A stretch of 20,750 nt of DNA from JBBSEZ01 sp038239195 (GTDB lineage: Bacteria > Planctomycetota > Planctomycetia > Gemmatales > Gemmataceae). The DNA lies in contig JBBSEZ010000149.1 of assembly GCA_038239195.1 (NCBI GenBank), forward strand, positions 1 through 20,750, written 5' to 3'. The notes beneath the pieces are model-generated. The model was not told where the DNA came from and ran no database searches. It was given only the letters and a program-made list of their open reading frames with translations. Made by a program: the position numbers and the translations under genes. The number at the start of each line of letters is the position of its first letter. Positions within the stretch are counted from its first letter, which is position 1. Of the stretch, positions 1 to 8,341 are shown in pieces.

Positions 1-549
1 CCGACTGCCAAGGAGAAGGCGGCGTTCGTGTTCAAGCACCGCTTCCTGATCGTCAAGCGTTACCAGAACCTCAGCCCGCGGGAGTGGGAGCACCTCACGA
101 CGATGTTCGAGTATCTGCCGGAGTTGTGCACCCTGTCGGACTTCTGCGATGCAGTGTACGAGTTGTTCACCACGGAGCAGGTGATCCGGCTGGCGCGGCG
201 TCGTCGCACGCTGCTGCTGAAGGACGCCCGCTAGGAGGAAGTGCCGGAGTTGGCCAAGGCGATGGGGCTGCTGAAGGGGGAGAAGTTCGACAAGATGGTG
301 GCCTTCCTGGAGTGCCCCGCGGGGCAGCGGGTGCGGACGAACAACCACGTCGAGAGGACCAACCGCACCTTGCGGTTCGACGAGAAGGTCCGGTACAAGT
401 TTCGCACCCAAGGGTCGCTCGACCGCTTCCTCCGCCTCCGCCTGGACCGGCTGGGCCGCCGGCGGTTGAGCGCCCCACCACCGACCGCCGATGCCCAATC
501 TAACCCCATGACGGGCCCTGATAGTGCCCCGAATTCTGGGAGCGATTAG
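1..549 (+). pseudogene. Transposase C-terminal part, broken by one in-frame stop
   Basis: The reading frame enters from the left edge and runs without a start codon to a TAG at 232-234. It then continues in the same frame from GAG GAA to a TAG at 547-549. The second half contains a segment of the type RTNNHVERTNR..RF.EKVRYKFR, followed by a Leu/Arg-rich tail. I recognise this as the end of the catalytic domain of a DDE-type transposase of a kind frequent in planctomycetes. The NHVER part would carry the final acidic residue of the triad. The exact IS family is not settled; ISL3-like is a weak guess. The two halves are collinear with nothing missing between them, so a single base change at codon 232-234 (for example from a Tyr codon) explains the break. 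A short ORF from GTG 241 is possible but would lack most of the enzyme. The upstream part lies outside the window. Confidence 0.7.
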
Positions 550-618
550 CGCCGAGTGTCCGTCAACCCGGCGAGCCCGAACGTCGCCACGTCCAGTGCG
601 AAGTAGTCGCTCTCCCCC

Positions 619-1149
619 TCAGCGGGCGCCGCTCGTCTCTGGCGCCTCGTGCGACCCCTCCTCGCCCGCCTCCGCGACGACCGGCTCTTGAAGGCGCTCG
701 AGTAGCCAGCGCCGGAAGACGTCGGCCTCCGCGAGCTTGTTGGTCCAGCGGGCGCGGTCGAACATCGTCAGGGCCATCATCAGGGCGTGGTGCTGCCCCG
801 CCCGGTCGCTGGCGAGCTCGAACTGGCGGTAGTAGTGGCCGATCAGCTCGACGCTGTGCCGGGCCGTCTCGACGTCCTTGAAGCCCAACTTGCGGGCGAA
901 GAACTTCGAGTAGACGTTCATCGGCTGCGACGTGGCTGTGTAGAGGTCGAAGTAGCCGGGGAGGTGCCCCGCCTCGTGCAGCACCGACGCGACGTAAGTC
1001 GGCCGGGCCCCGGTGATCATCGACAGGTCTTCCACCTCGTTGATGCCTCCGGCGTGGAGGGAAAGGCCCTGGTCCTTCTTGGTGGGCCGCCGCGCGGGGG
1101 CCTCCCTCGCGGGCCGGGGCTGCGCCTCGGGCTTGCGTTGCTCGGTCAT
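619..1149 (-). CDS. Conserved-looking hypothetical protein, 176 aa
   Basis: Unknown function. The ATG at 1149 opens a 176-residue protein. Its first 30 residues are polar and low in complexity, rich in Arg, Pro and Ala. A compact folded part follows (about residues 35-160), rich in aromatic and helical segments, including a 'TSQPMNVYSKFF..KLGF' stretch and a 'DRAGQHHALMMALTMFDRARW' helix region. The amino-acid make-up is that of a real soluble protein, whereas the overlapping plus-strand frames are Arg/Pro-rich shadows. There is no signal peptide or membrane segment. The section around residues 40-60 (DLSMITGARPTYVASVLHEAG) could form a helix-turn-helix, but that is only a guess. It lies 146 bp downstream of the kinase gene on the same strand, so it may be a separate transcription unit. 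Confidence 0.72.
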   Translation of the reverse strand: MTEQRKPEAQPRPAREAPARRPTKKDQGLSLHAGGINEVEDLSMITGARPTYVASVLHEAGHLPGYFDLYTATSQPMNVYSKFFARKLGFKDVETARHSVELIGHYYRQFELASDRAGQHHALMMALTMFDRARWTNKLAEADVFRRWLLERLQEPVVAEAGEEGSHEAPETSGAR

Positions 1150-1295
1150 GGGACTGCTCCGCCAGAGCGCTGTAACGGGCCCTTTGTACGAGGAGGACCC
1201 CGCTTTCGTTCATGCAGGATTCGTGCCAGACCTGGGAGGCCCCTGTCGGGGGAGGTGAGGGCGCGGGGCCTTTCCCGCCAGGCCGGCACGAATGG

Positions 1296-4200
1296 TCAGG
1301 GCGGCGCGTCCACCGACGTCGCGACCCAAAGCTGTACCTTTCCGTCCCAACTCGTCGCGGCAAGGCGCTGGCCGTCCGGACTGAACACGATGCCGGTAAC
1401 GCCACCGCTTTTCAAGGAGAGGAGCTCCTGGCCCTTGACCAGTTCCCACAACCTTACCGTCCCCTCCCGGTCGGCCGAGGCCAGCCGCCGGCCGTCCGGG
1501 CTGAATGCGACGCTGCTAACTTCCACCTTCTGGCCGGCGAGGGTGAAGAGCTCCAGGCCCTGGTTCGCGTCCCAGAGCTTCACCTGCCCATTCCGGCCGG
1601 CGAGGGCCAGGCGCCGGCCGTCCGGGCTGAACGCGACGCTGAGAACGTCTCCCCGGCGGCCCGGGAGAGCGCGCAGCATTCGGCCGTCCGCCGTGTCCCA
1701 GAGCCTCACTGCCCCGTCCCAGCCGATCGAGGCCAGCCGCCGGCCGGCCGGGCCGAATGCGAGAAGATCGACACCTTTATCGTGGCCTTTGAGGGTGAGG
1801 TGCTCCCGGCCGTCGGCCCCGTCCCACAGTCGGATCAGCCCCTCCTCGTCGGCCGAGGCGAGGCGCTGGCCGTCCGGGCTGAACACGACCGTGGTGACGG
1901 GGGCCGCGTGGCCGAGGAGGGTGAGGGGCCCTCGGCCCTCGGCCGTGCCCCAGAGGCTCACCGTCCCGTCCCGACTGCCCGAGGCGAAGCGCCTGCCGTC
2001 CGGGCAGAACGCGATGCTGGCAACCCTCAAAGGAAGGCCTTTGAAGCTGAAGCCCTCCTCACCCCTGGCCGCCCCCCATTTCTTCACCCAGCCGTCCCGA
2101 GCAAACGAGGTGAAGTGCCGGCCGTCCGGGCTGAACGCCAGGCTGACGACCGCGCCCGAGTGACCTGCGAGGGTGAAGAGCTCCCGGCCCCCGGTCGCGT
2201 CCCACACCTTCACTTTCCCATCCCGATCCGCCGAGGCCAGCTTCCGGCAGTCCGGGCTGAACGCGACGCTGGTGACGGGGGCAGCGTGGCCTGGGAGTGT
2301 CCAGAGTTTTTGGCCGTTGGCGGTGTCCCAGAGCGTTACCTTCCCGTCCCGGCCGGCCGAGGCCAGCTGCTCGCCGTCCGGGCTGAATGCGACCCCCGTC
2401 ACCTCGCCGGCGTGGCCCGCGAGCGTGTGGGCGGCCCGGCCGTTGGCGGTGTCCCAGAGCATCACCTTCCCGTTCCGGCCGGCCGAGGCCAGCCGTCGGC
2501 CGTCCGGGCTGAATGCGACCCCCGTCACCTCGCCGGCGTGGCCCGCGAGCATGTGGGCGGCCCGGCCGTTGGCCGTGTCCCAGAGCGTCACCTTCCCGTC
2601 CCGGCCGGCCGAGGCCAGCCGCTTGCCGTCGGAGCTCACTGCCAGGTGGGCGATGGGGGGCTGGCTTTTGAAGGTGTGGGCCTCCCGGCCGTTGGCCGCC
2701 CCCCAGACCTTCACCGTCCCACCCTCATCGACCGAGGCAAGGTACTTGCCCCCCGGGCCGTACGCGACCCTCGTAATCGGGGCCGTATGCCCCTTGAGAG
2801 GGAGGACGTCGATGGGGTGATCGAGGTCCCAGAGCCGCACCGTCCGGTCCCGGCTTGTCAGGGCCAACCAACGGCCATCCGGGCTCAGCCCGACAGGCGT
2901 GACCTCCTCGCCGCGCCCTTTGGGGGTGAGGAGCACCCGGCCATTGGCCGCGTCCCAGAGCTTCACCACCCCAGCCTCGTCGGCCGAGGCGAGACGCCGG
3001 CCGTCCGGGCTGAAGACCACGCCGGTAACGCTGCTCCCGTGCCCCTTGAGGGTGAGGACCTCCTCGGAAGTGGTCGCGTCGTGCAGCCGCACCGTCCCGT
3101 CTTCCCCCGCCGAGGCGAAGCGCCGGCTGTTGGGGCTGAACGCAAGGCTCTTGATCCACTTCGTGTGGCCCTGGGGCCCGAGGAACGCTGAGCCCTTGCC
3201 CGCGTCCCAGGCCCGCACGACCCGGTCCTTCCCGGCCAGGGCGAGGCGCCGGCCGTCCGGGCTGAACGCGATGCTGGTCACGTCGCCCCTGCCGCCCAGA
3301 ATGGTGAAGAGCTCCCGCCCGTTGGTGGTGTCCCAGAACTTGACCGTCCCGGTCGCCCCGGCCAGGGCGAGGCGCCGGCCGTCCGGGCTAAACGCGAGGC
3401 TGGCGGCGTCCATGGTGTGGCCCCGGAACGAAAAAAGCTCCTGGCCCTTAACCGCGTCCCAGAGCTTCACGCTCCCGTTTCGATCGACCGAGGCGAGCCG
3501 CCGACCGTCCTTGCCGAAGGCCACGTTCGTGACCTTCTCGGGGTGCCCCTTGAAGGTGAGGAGCTCTCGCCCGGCGACCACGTCCCACAATTTCACTGCC
3601 CCGTCCGTGCCGGCCGAGGCCAGCCGCCGGCCGTCCGGGCTGAACGCGACGCTGGTGACCTCCCTGGCATGGCCTCGGAGAGCGTGGGCCTCCTGCCCCG
3701 TGGCGGCGTTCCAGAGCTTCACCACCCCGGCCTTGTCGGCCGAGGCGAGGCGCTGGCCGTCCGGGCTGAACGCGACCCTGGTGACCTCCACGGCGTGGCC
3801 CGTGAAGGCCAGGGGATCGGGGCCGTCTGCGTTCCACAACCTCACCTTCCCGTCCAGATGGCCCGTCGCGAGCCGCCGGTCGCCCGCGCCAAATGCCACG
3901 CTGGTGACGTCCTTGCGGCGGCCCGCGCCGTGGGGGGCCTCCCGCCCCTCGACCGTGTCCCAAATCTTGACCGTTCCGCCCGAATCGACCGAGGCGAGGC
4001 GCCGGGTGGCCGGGCCGAACGCGAGGTCGGTGACCTCCTCCGTGTGGCCGGGGAGGGTGAGTAATTCGCGGTGACACAGGTGCCACAGGTAATGCCACTC
4101 GAAGCCGCGCAGGTCTTTCTCCCCCGCGTGGGCGGGCCGCAGCACGCCCAGCAGTTCCCGGGCGCGCCCCACCTGGCCCTGTTCCAGGGCCCGCTGGGCC

Positions 4201-5585
4201 AGGGGCAGGTGGGCCCGATACAAATGTTCGCGGAGCTCGCCGCGCTGCTGTTCGGCGATTGCCCGCGCCTCCCGCGCTTGCGCGACCGCGGCTCGCAACT
4301 GGAGCTGATACCACAGCCCGCCCCCCAGCAAGGCGACCGCGGCCCCCACGCTCACCCCGACCAGGGCGGCCACTGCCGGCCGGCGCCGGGCCCATTTCCA
4401 GGCGCGTTCCGCCGAGCCGGCCGGCCGAGCCCGAACGGGTTCGCGCGCCCGGAATCGCGCCAGGTCCTCGGCGAGGTCTCCCGCCGAGGCGTAGCGCTTC
4501 CGGGGCTCCTTGTCCAGACATTTCAGGCAGACGGTCTCCAGGTCGCGCGGCGTCCGGGGGCTCAGCCGGGAAGGCGCCACCGGCTCGTCTTGGACCACCT
4601 GGAGGAGCGTGTCCATCGCCGTGGCCCCCTTGAACGGGGGCCGGCCGGTGAGCAGTTCGTAGAGGATGGCGCCCAGCGCGTAGACGTCGGCCGCCGGGCC
4701 CACCTCCTTGCTCCGGCCGGCGGCCTGCTCGGGGGCCATGTAACTGGGGGTGCCCATGACGGCGCCGCTGGCGGTCTGGCCCTGCCCCGCACCGAGCTGC
4801 TTGGCCAGCCCGAAGTCGGTGACCTTGGGCGTGCCCTCCGCGGTGAGCAGGACGTTGGCAGGCTTCAGGTCCCGGTGGACGATGCCCTTCGTGTGGGCGG
4901 CCTGCATGGTCCGGGCCAGGGCCTCCGCCAGTTCCGCCGCCGGCCCCGGCGGCAACGGGGTGCCGTCCAGCCGGTCGGCGAGGCTGCCGCCCTCGCAGAA
5001 CTCCAGGGTGAAGAAGGGCAGGCCGCCCTGCTCGCCGACCTCGTAAATCTGCACGATGTTCGGATGCGCGAGCCGCGCCAGCGCTTCCGCCTCCCTGCGG
5101 AACCGATCGAGCTCCCCGGCGCCCGCGTGCCCGCCCGCCAGGATCATCTTCAGCGCCACGGTGCGGTTGAGCGCCACCTGCCGGGCCTTGTAGACGACCC
5201 CCATGCTGCCCCGCCCCAGCTCCCCGAGCACCTCGTAGCCGCCCACCTCCGGAGGGGCCGGCGGCCCCTCCGGCCTGGCAGACAACGGGAAGGATGGGCG
5301 CCGCCCGAACGCGCCTCGGAGCACCTTCCCCTGCCCGGGGAAGCGGCCCTCGTACTCGGCCGGGTCGGGCCGCTCCCCCGCCTGGGTGCGCAGCTCCAGT
5401 TCCAGCTCGAGCAGCCGGCGCAACAACTCGGATCGCTCCTGCTCACTCTCCCCGGCCAGGAAGGCCTCCAGGCGCGGCCGGGGGCCGGCCCGCCAGGCGG
5501 CCTCGAAGGCGTCGCAGGCGTGATCCACCCGGGCCAGGGCCGGCAGCGGCAGTGGCACGCCCTCGTCCCGGTTCGGCTCGCTCAT
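1296..5585 (-). CDS. Ser/Thr protein kinase with transmembrane segment and 22 WD40 repeats
   Basis: Eukaryotic-type (PknB-like) Ser/Thr kinase of 1429 aa. Residues 1-110 are the acidic, helical leader usual in planctomycete kinases. The kinase domain is at about 117-380, with glycine loop GRGSMG (124-129), VALK lysine (146), HRDLKPAN loop (Asp238), DFG (257-259) and the APE site (284-286). All catalytic residues are present, so it should be active. One hydrophobic helix at about 405-427 predicts a cytoplasmic kinase with the repeats across the membrane. After a coiled-coil-like linker come 22 units of about 42 aa with GH...V..VAFSPDGRRLAS...DG.VKLWD, enough for three seven-blade propellers plus one extra. 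The ATG at 5585 is chosen because GGGAGG lies 7 nt upstream; an in-frame GTG at 5606 would add 7 residues. A TATCAT box at 5619-5624 (-) could be its -10 element. The substrate and signal are unknown. Confidence 0.95.
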   Translation of the reverse strand: MSEPNRDEGVPLPLPALARVDHACDAFEAAWRAGPRPRLEAFLAGESEQERSELLRRLLELELELRTQAGERPDPAEYEGRFPGQGKVLRGAFGRRPSFPLSARPEGPPAPPEVGGYEVLGELGRGSMGVVYKARQVALNRTVALKMILAGGHAGAGELDRFRREAEALARLAHPNIVQIYEVGEQGGLPFFTLEFCEGGSLADRLDGTPLPPGPAAELAEALARTMQAAHTKGIVHRDLKPANVLLTAEGTPKVTDFGLAKQLGAGQGQTASGAVMGTPSYMAPEQAAGRSKEVGPAADVYALGAILYELLTGRPPFKGATAMDTLLQVVQDEPVAPSRLSPRTPRDLETVCLKCLDKEPRKRYASAGDLAEDLARFRAREPVRARPAGSAERAWKWARRRPAVAALVGVSVGAAVALLGGGLWYQLQLRAAVAQAREARAIAEQQRGELREHLYRAHLPLAQRALEQGQVGRARELLGVLRPAHAGEKDLRGFEWHYLWHLCHRELLTLPGHTEEVTDLAFGPATRRLASVDSGGTVKIWDTVEGREAPHGAGRRKDVTSVAFGAGDRRLATGHLDGKVRLWNADGPDPLAFTGHAVEVTRVAFSPDGQRLASADKAGVVKLWNAATGQEAHALRGHAREVTSVAFSPDGRRLASAGTDGAVKLWDVVAGRELLTFKGHPEKVTNVAFGKDGRRLASVDRNGSVKLWDAVKGQELFSFRGHTMDAASLAFSPDGRRLALAGATGTVKFWDTTNGRELFTILGGRGDVTSIAFSPDGRRLALAGKDRVVRAWDAGKGSAFLGPQGHTKWIKSLAFSPNSRRFASAGEDGTVRLHDATTSEEVLTLKGHGSSVTGVVFSPDGRRLASADEAGVVKLWDAANGRVLLTPKGRGEEVTPVGLSPDGRWLALTSRDRTVRLWDLDHPIDVLPLKGHTAPITRVAYGPGGKYLASVDEGGTVKVWGAANGREAHTFKSQPPIAHLAVSSDGKRLASAGRDGKVTLWDTANGRAAHMLAGHAGEVTGVAFSPDGRRLASAGRNGKVMLWDTANGRAAHTLAGHAGEVTGVAFSPDGEQLASAGRDGKVTLWDTANGQKLWTLPGHAAPVTSVAFSPDCRKLASADRDGKVKVWDATGGRELFTLAGHSGAVVSLAFSPDGRHFTSFARDGWVKKWGAARGEEGFSFKGLPLRVASIAFCPDGRRFASGSRDGTVSLWGTAEGRGPLTLLGHAAPVTTVVFSPDGQRLASADEEGLIRLWDGADGREHLTLKGHDKGVDLLAFGPAGRRLASIGWDGAVRLWDTADGRMLRALPGRRGDVLSVAFSPDGRRLALAGRNGQVKLWDANQGLELFTLAGQKVEVSSVAFSPDGRRLASADREGTVRLWELVKGQELLSLKSGGVTGIVFSPDGQRLAATSWDGKVQLWVATSVDAPP
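2375..2618 (-). repeat. Near-identical tandem WD40 blade duplication inside the kinase gene
   Basis: Positions 2375-2492 and 2501-2618 are offset by exactly 126 bp (42 codons) and differ at only four bases over about 118 bp. They encode blades 12-14 of the WD40 array, with the shared peptide NGRAAH.LAGHAGEVTG. Other blades of the gene are much more diverged. This shows a recent duplication or gene conversion of one propeller blade that kept the reading frame. Confidence 0.9.
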
Positions 5586-5739
5586 CCTCCGCCCTCCCGG
5601 TTCCACATTGCCACTTCTATGATAGCGGCCCGCCCCTCCTTCCTGCTCGACAGGGCGCCGCCAGGCCCGCCATTTTTTCGCCGCGCGACACGGGCTCGCT
5701 GCGGGGCCGGCGGCCGAGCGCCCCTGGCGGGTTTCGGAA

Positions 5740-6198
5740 GTGCGTGTCGAGGTGCCTTGCAGAGGAGGCCTCGAACGGCGGGCAAAGGCCCAACCCGCCC
5801 TTCAGAGCGCCGGCCCCTCTTCGCAGCCAGTGCCGGGCCCGGTCGTCAGCCCCGACGGCAAGGCCCTCCTGACCGCCAGCGCCGACGGGACGGCCCGGCT
5901 GTGGGACGTGGCCACGGGGAAGTCCCTCGGCCCGCCCCTGATCCATCGGGGGCCGGTCGCCGCGGCGGCCTTCAGCGCCGACGGCCGGGTCGCCTTGACG
6001 GGGAGCTACGACAACACGGCGCGGCTGTGGCCAGTGCCCGCCGAGTTGCCGGCGAAGTTCGAGCGAGCCCGGTTGTGGGCCCAGGTGCTGACCGGGATGG
6101 AGCTGGACGCCGGCGGGGTAATGCAGGCCCTGGGGGCCGACGCCTGGGAGCGGCGTCGCCAGAAGCTCCGGGAGGAGGGGGGGCCGCCCCTGCCCTGA
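5740..6198 (+). pseudogene. C-terminal remnant of a WD40-repeat protein or kinase
   Basis: From about 5840 the frame encodes two WD40 blades (VVSPDGKALLTASADGTARLWD and AFSADGRVALTGSYDNTARLW). A short tail of the type VLTGMELD....LGADAWERRRQKL follows, which is the usual C-terminal end of planctomycete WD40 kinases and WD40 proteins. Everything before 5840 in this frame (residues 1-33) is unlike the family. The gene has therefore lost its kinase domain and most of its blades, and only the last 120 codons remain. It lies head-to-head with the large kinase gene, but it is not a copy of that gene's end, whose tail differs. The TGA stop at 6196-6198 lies just inside the edge of the 93-bp repeat element. 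It is unlikely to be expressed as a functional protein. Confidence 0.65.
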
Positions 6199-6286
6199 GA
6201 GGCTGTGAATTTATTCCAGATCACCCCGTCAGCGGACCATCGAATAAGGACTTACGGCGATGATCGGGGATTAATTCACAGGCTCT
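6194..6286 (+). repeat. 93-bp element with imperfect terminal inverted repeats, copy A
   Basis: The ends form an imperfect inverted repeat of about 27 nt (left AGAGGCTGTGAATTTATTCC, right arm on the other strand AGAGCCTGTGAATTAATCCC) enclosing a core of about 37 nt. The same 93 bp occurs in reverse orientation at 8342-8434 with only two substitutions. The AT-rich ends stand out from the GC-rich surroundings. Size, structure and duplication fit a MITE-like, non-autonomous mobile element, or a degenerate IS whose internal part is gone. No transposase is encoded. It abuts the stop codon of the WD40 remnant. Confidence 0.8.
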
Positions 6287-6440
6287 GAGGCCCCAGCGCC
6301 CCGGGAAGAAAAACGCGCCTGGGCGCGGAAGACGTCCGGCTGGCCGCGTAGTAGAGGAGCGCAGCGGGCTGGGTTCCGGGCCGATCGCCTGGGAACGGAC
6401 GCGGCGGGAGCTTCTGCCAAGGGACGGAAAGAGGTGAACG

Positions 6441-6728
6441 ATGTGCAGACAGAATTGCATGGCGACGCCGCGAGGCCCGCACGACGGGCCGGCAGGGACC
6501 GATAGGCCCTGGCTTGCGGCGCCTCTGGCTTGCTTTCTGGGCCTTGCCGTCCTTGGCGCCGAGGGACCGACGCCGCCGACGAAGCTCCCAATGAAGCCAA
6601 CGACGCCCGCCGATGCCAAGACGCCTTACAAGCAAGTCCTTCGCTCGACCGCTTGCGTGTTCCGCCCGGCGAACGGGCCGAAAGGGCCGGTGCTGAAGGT
6701 CGCCGGGACCGCCTGGCTGGGCGGTGGT
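6441..6728 (+). pseudogene. N-terminal remnant of an exported, trypsin-like-type protein
   Basis: The ATG at 6441 follows AGAGGTGAACG, a reasonable ribosome-binding site. Residues 23-42 form a hydrophobic helix (WLAAPLACFLGLAVLGAEG), giving a signal peptide or anchor. Residues 58-92 (DAKTPYKQVLRSTACVFRP..) resemble the start of planctomycete exported proteins in which a '..Y..VLRSTVWV' strand opens a trypsin-like (S1/HtrA) domain. After about residue 94 the sequence turns into Arg/Ala/Pro-rich text, and no His/Asp/Ser triad follows. The frame then runs without a stop into the next gene. I read this as a gene cut after its first 95 codons. The protease identity is a family-resemblance inference; the truncation is visible. 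Confidence 0.45.
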
Positions 6729-6848
6729 CTTTCCCGCGCCAAGAAGCGCCCCGCCCGTCGCGCAGGGCGGCCCGGTGCGGCTGCCAGCGCGCCTGCCGAC
6801 CGCGAAGGGCCCCGCCCGGCCCAAACGATGACCCGAAAGGAGAGGACC

Positions 6849-7121
6849 ATGATGACCGCATCGAGGAGGAGCTCTGTGAGCGATCCTTATTCCGAGTGGT
6901 TGGGCATCGCAGGGCCCCGGCGACCGCCCAGGCCCCACCAGTTGCTGGGCGTCCCGGCGGGTGAGCGGGGCGCGGCGGTCCTTGAGGAGGCGGCCCTCCG
7001 CCGGATGGCGCAGCTCCGGCCCTACCAGGTCGTCCACCCCGACGAGTGCTCGCGCCTGCTCAACGAGGTCGCCCGCGCCCTGATCGTCCTCCTCGGCCGG
7101 CCCCCGCGCGTGCCGGCCTGA
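6849..7121 (+). CDS. Small protein with the planctomycete 'SDPY..WLG' N-terminal domain
   Basis: The ATG at 6849 lies 6 nt after AAAGGAG, a strong ribosome-binding site, and gives 90 aa. A second possible start is GTG 6876, 6 nt after GGAGG, giving 81 aa beginning SDPYSEWLGI. That motif, then 'PHQLLGV' and an Ala/Leu helix with 'MAQLRPYQ' and 'LLNEVARA', matches the short domain that opens many long planctomycete proteins (typically SDPYHKWLGIPPKDQPPHHYRLLGI). Here it stands nearly alone, since the stop comes 80 residues later. Function is unknown. It could be a truncated larger protein or a stand-alone adaptor. It shares its frame with the upstream remnant, so a single 226-aa product from 6441 is formally possible. 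The ECF sigma gene starts 126 bp downstream. Confidence 0.6.
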   Translation: MMTASRRSSVSDPYSEWLGIAGPRRPPRPHQLLGVPAGERGAAVLEEAALRRMAQLRPYQVVHPDECSRLLNEVARALIVLLGRPPRVPA

Positions 7122-7247
7122 TGGGGCCCTGCCCGGCCGGCGCGGCGCGGGATGGGAAAAGTGGCGGGACCGGGGGGCCGCCGTCGAGTATCCTGAAAGG
7201 GGCCTGGCCCGGGCCCGCCACGGGGCCCCCTTGGGAGGGAAGGCGTC

Positions 7248-7820
7248 ATGGGAGCACAAGGGTCGATCACGCAGTGTCTCCCGCTGCTGCGGTTTGGCGA
7301 CGGCGAGGCGGCGCGGCAGGTCTGGCAGCATTACTTCGAGCGGCTGGTGGGGCTTGCCCGCGAGAGGATTCGCGGCCTGCCCGGCTGGCAGGCCGACGGC
7401 GAGGACGTGGCGCTCAGCGCCTTCAAGAGCTTCTACCGGGCCGTCGAGGGGGGCGGCTTCCAGCAGCTGGCCGACCGCAACGACCTGTGGTCGGTGCTCG
7501 CCCTCCTCATCCGGCGGAAGGCGTGCGACCATGCCCGCCACGTCGGGCGGCTGTGCCGCGGCGGAGAGCAGGCCCACGTCCCGCCCGACGAGCAGCTCGC
7601 CGACCCGGGCCCGTCCCCCGACCGGGAGGCGGAGGCGGCCGACGAGTGCCGCTTCCTTCTGGGGTGCCTGGGCGAGCCGGCGCTGCAACGGCTGGCACTG
7701 CTGAAACTGGAGGGGCACACGGACCGTGAGGTGGCCGACCGGCTGGGCTGCGGGCTGCGAACGGTGGAGCGCAAGCTGGAGCGCATCCGCCGCATCTGGC
7801 AGGAGAAGCTCGGGCGCTGA
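7248..7820 (+). CDS. ECF-type RNA polymerase sigma factor
   Basis: A 190-aa sigma-70 family factor of the ECF group, which directs RNA polymerase to a small regulon. The ATG at 7248 follows GGGAGGGAAGGCGTC. Region 2 covers about residues 18-100 and carries the helical core with 'AARQVWQHYFERLVGLAR' and 'DGEDVALSAFKSFYRAV', where the DVALSAF segment corresponds to the usual DVxQxxF core-binding motif. Region 4 covers about 130-188 and ends in a helix-turn-helix (GHTDREVADRLGCGLRTVERKLERIR). The linker is short and acidic. No anti-sigma gene is adjacent. In planctomycetes such factors are commonly paired with Ser/Thr kinases, but here the flanking genes are remnants. A TATCCT box about 55 bp upstream (7191) may be its -10 element, though this is weak. 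It appears intact and lies between the two inverted 93-bp elements. Confidence 0.92.
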   Translation: MGAQGSITQCLPLLRFGDGEAARQVWQHYFERLVGLARERIRGLPGWQADGEDVALSAFKSFYRAVEGGGFQQLADRNDLWSVLALLIRRKACDHARHVGRLCRGGEQAHVPPDEQLADPGPSPDREAEAADECRFLLGCLGEPALQRLALLKLEGHTDREVADRLGCGLRTVERKLERIRRIWQEKLGR

Positions 7821-8067
7821 CCGCGCCGAACCGGCATGGGTTGGGGGGCCAAGGCGCGCCGGCCGCGAGCGAAATGGGCTTACGGTTGGGCCCCCCCCTG
7901 TTGCGGGAGGTGGGGTGGGCAGGCCTCCGGCGTGCCTCTTCGCGCGGGCAGCCCGGAGGCCTTCCCTTCCCCTCCCGGATGGCGAGCCACGCCCCAGATC
8001 ATTCTACTTGCCAGGGGCGTTCGCGGGAGCGTGGAACAGGCCTCGTACCGGAAAGCTACTCCTCGAC
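7821..8067. other. Non-coding or decayed stretch between the sigma gene and the SIR2 remnant
   Basis: No frame here has protein-like composition on either strand. The part next to 8067 probably holds decayed downstream sequence of the SIR2-like gene. Directly after its TAG come the codons VEE and a second TAG, and no further recognisable motif follows. I see no terminator hairpin with a T tract after the sigma gene. Confidence 0.4.
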
Positions 8068-8340
8068 CTACAGCCCGTACTCGCCGGGGTCGCCGGCCTT
8101 CGGGTATCCGTGCTCCGCGAGCCAGCGCTGGATGCGGTCCTGGGGGCCGGGGAGGGAGATCTCGGAAAACTGTTGCTCGACGCCTGGGTTCTTGGTCAGG
8201 AAGATCCGCCGCTTCCACTCCCAGACGCACTGCCCCGCGTGGGGGACGCCCGAACTCACCGACGCGCCGGCGCCCAGGAAGAACGCGTGCGGGGAGTCGG
8301 CGGAGACCCGATCGAGCGGACGAGGGCGTCGAGAGACAGT
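8068..8340 (-). pseudogene. SIR2-like domain remnant (defence-type NADase family), truncated at both ends
   Basis: Reading leftwards from the edge of the 93-bp element, the frame gives about 90 residues. They include HAFFLGAGASVSSGVP, then a 'WEWKRRIFL' helix and 'GPQDRIQRWLAEHGYPK', ending in TAG at 8068-8070. GAGAS with the following SGVP is the NAD-binding signature of SIR2-like domains. The WEWKR spacing is that of the SIR2 proteins found in bacterial anti-phage systems, where the domain destroys NAD. The N-terminus is cut by the element at 8342 and the catalytic His region is absent, with two early TAG codons, so it cannot be active. It is a relic of a defence gene rather than a working system. 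A GTG at 8259 would start after the NAD motif and is unlikely to be a real start. Confidence 0.68.
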
Positions 8341-8341
8341 G

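Noticed and set aside
787..4074. Long plus-strand open frames opposite the WD40 part of the kinase
   Set aside because: They are antisense shadows. The 42-codon repeat unit in GC-rich DNA keeps stops out of other frames, and their text is a periodic Arg/Pro/Ser-rich echo of the repeats.
4071..6263. 730-codon plus-strand frame opposite the kinase domain
   Set aside because: It is antisense to HRD, DFG and APE motifs of a real kinase, has low-complexity composition, and ends in the repeat element.
6194..6286. Repeat element as a riboswitch or small RNA gene
   Set aside because: The two inverted near-identical copies with terminal inverted repeats at gene breakpoints fit mobile DNA better. No promoter or downstream regulated gene is arranged consistently at both copies.
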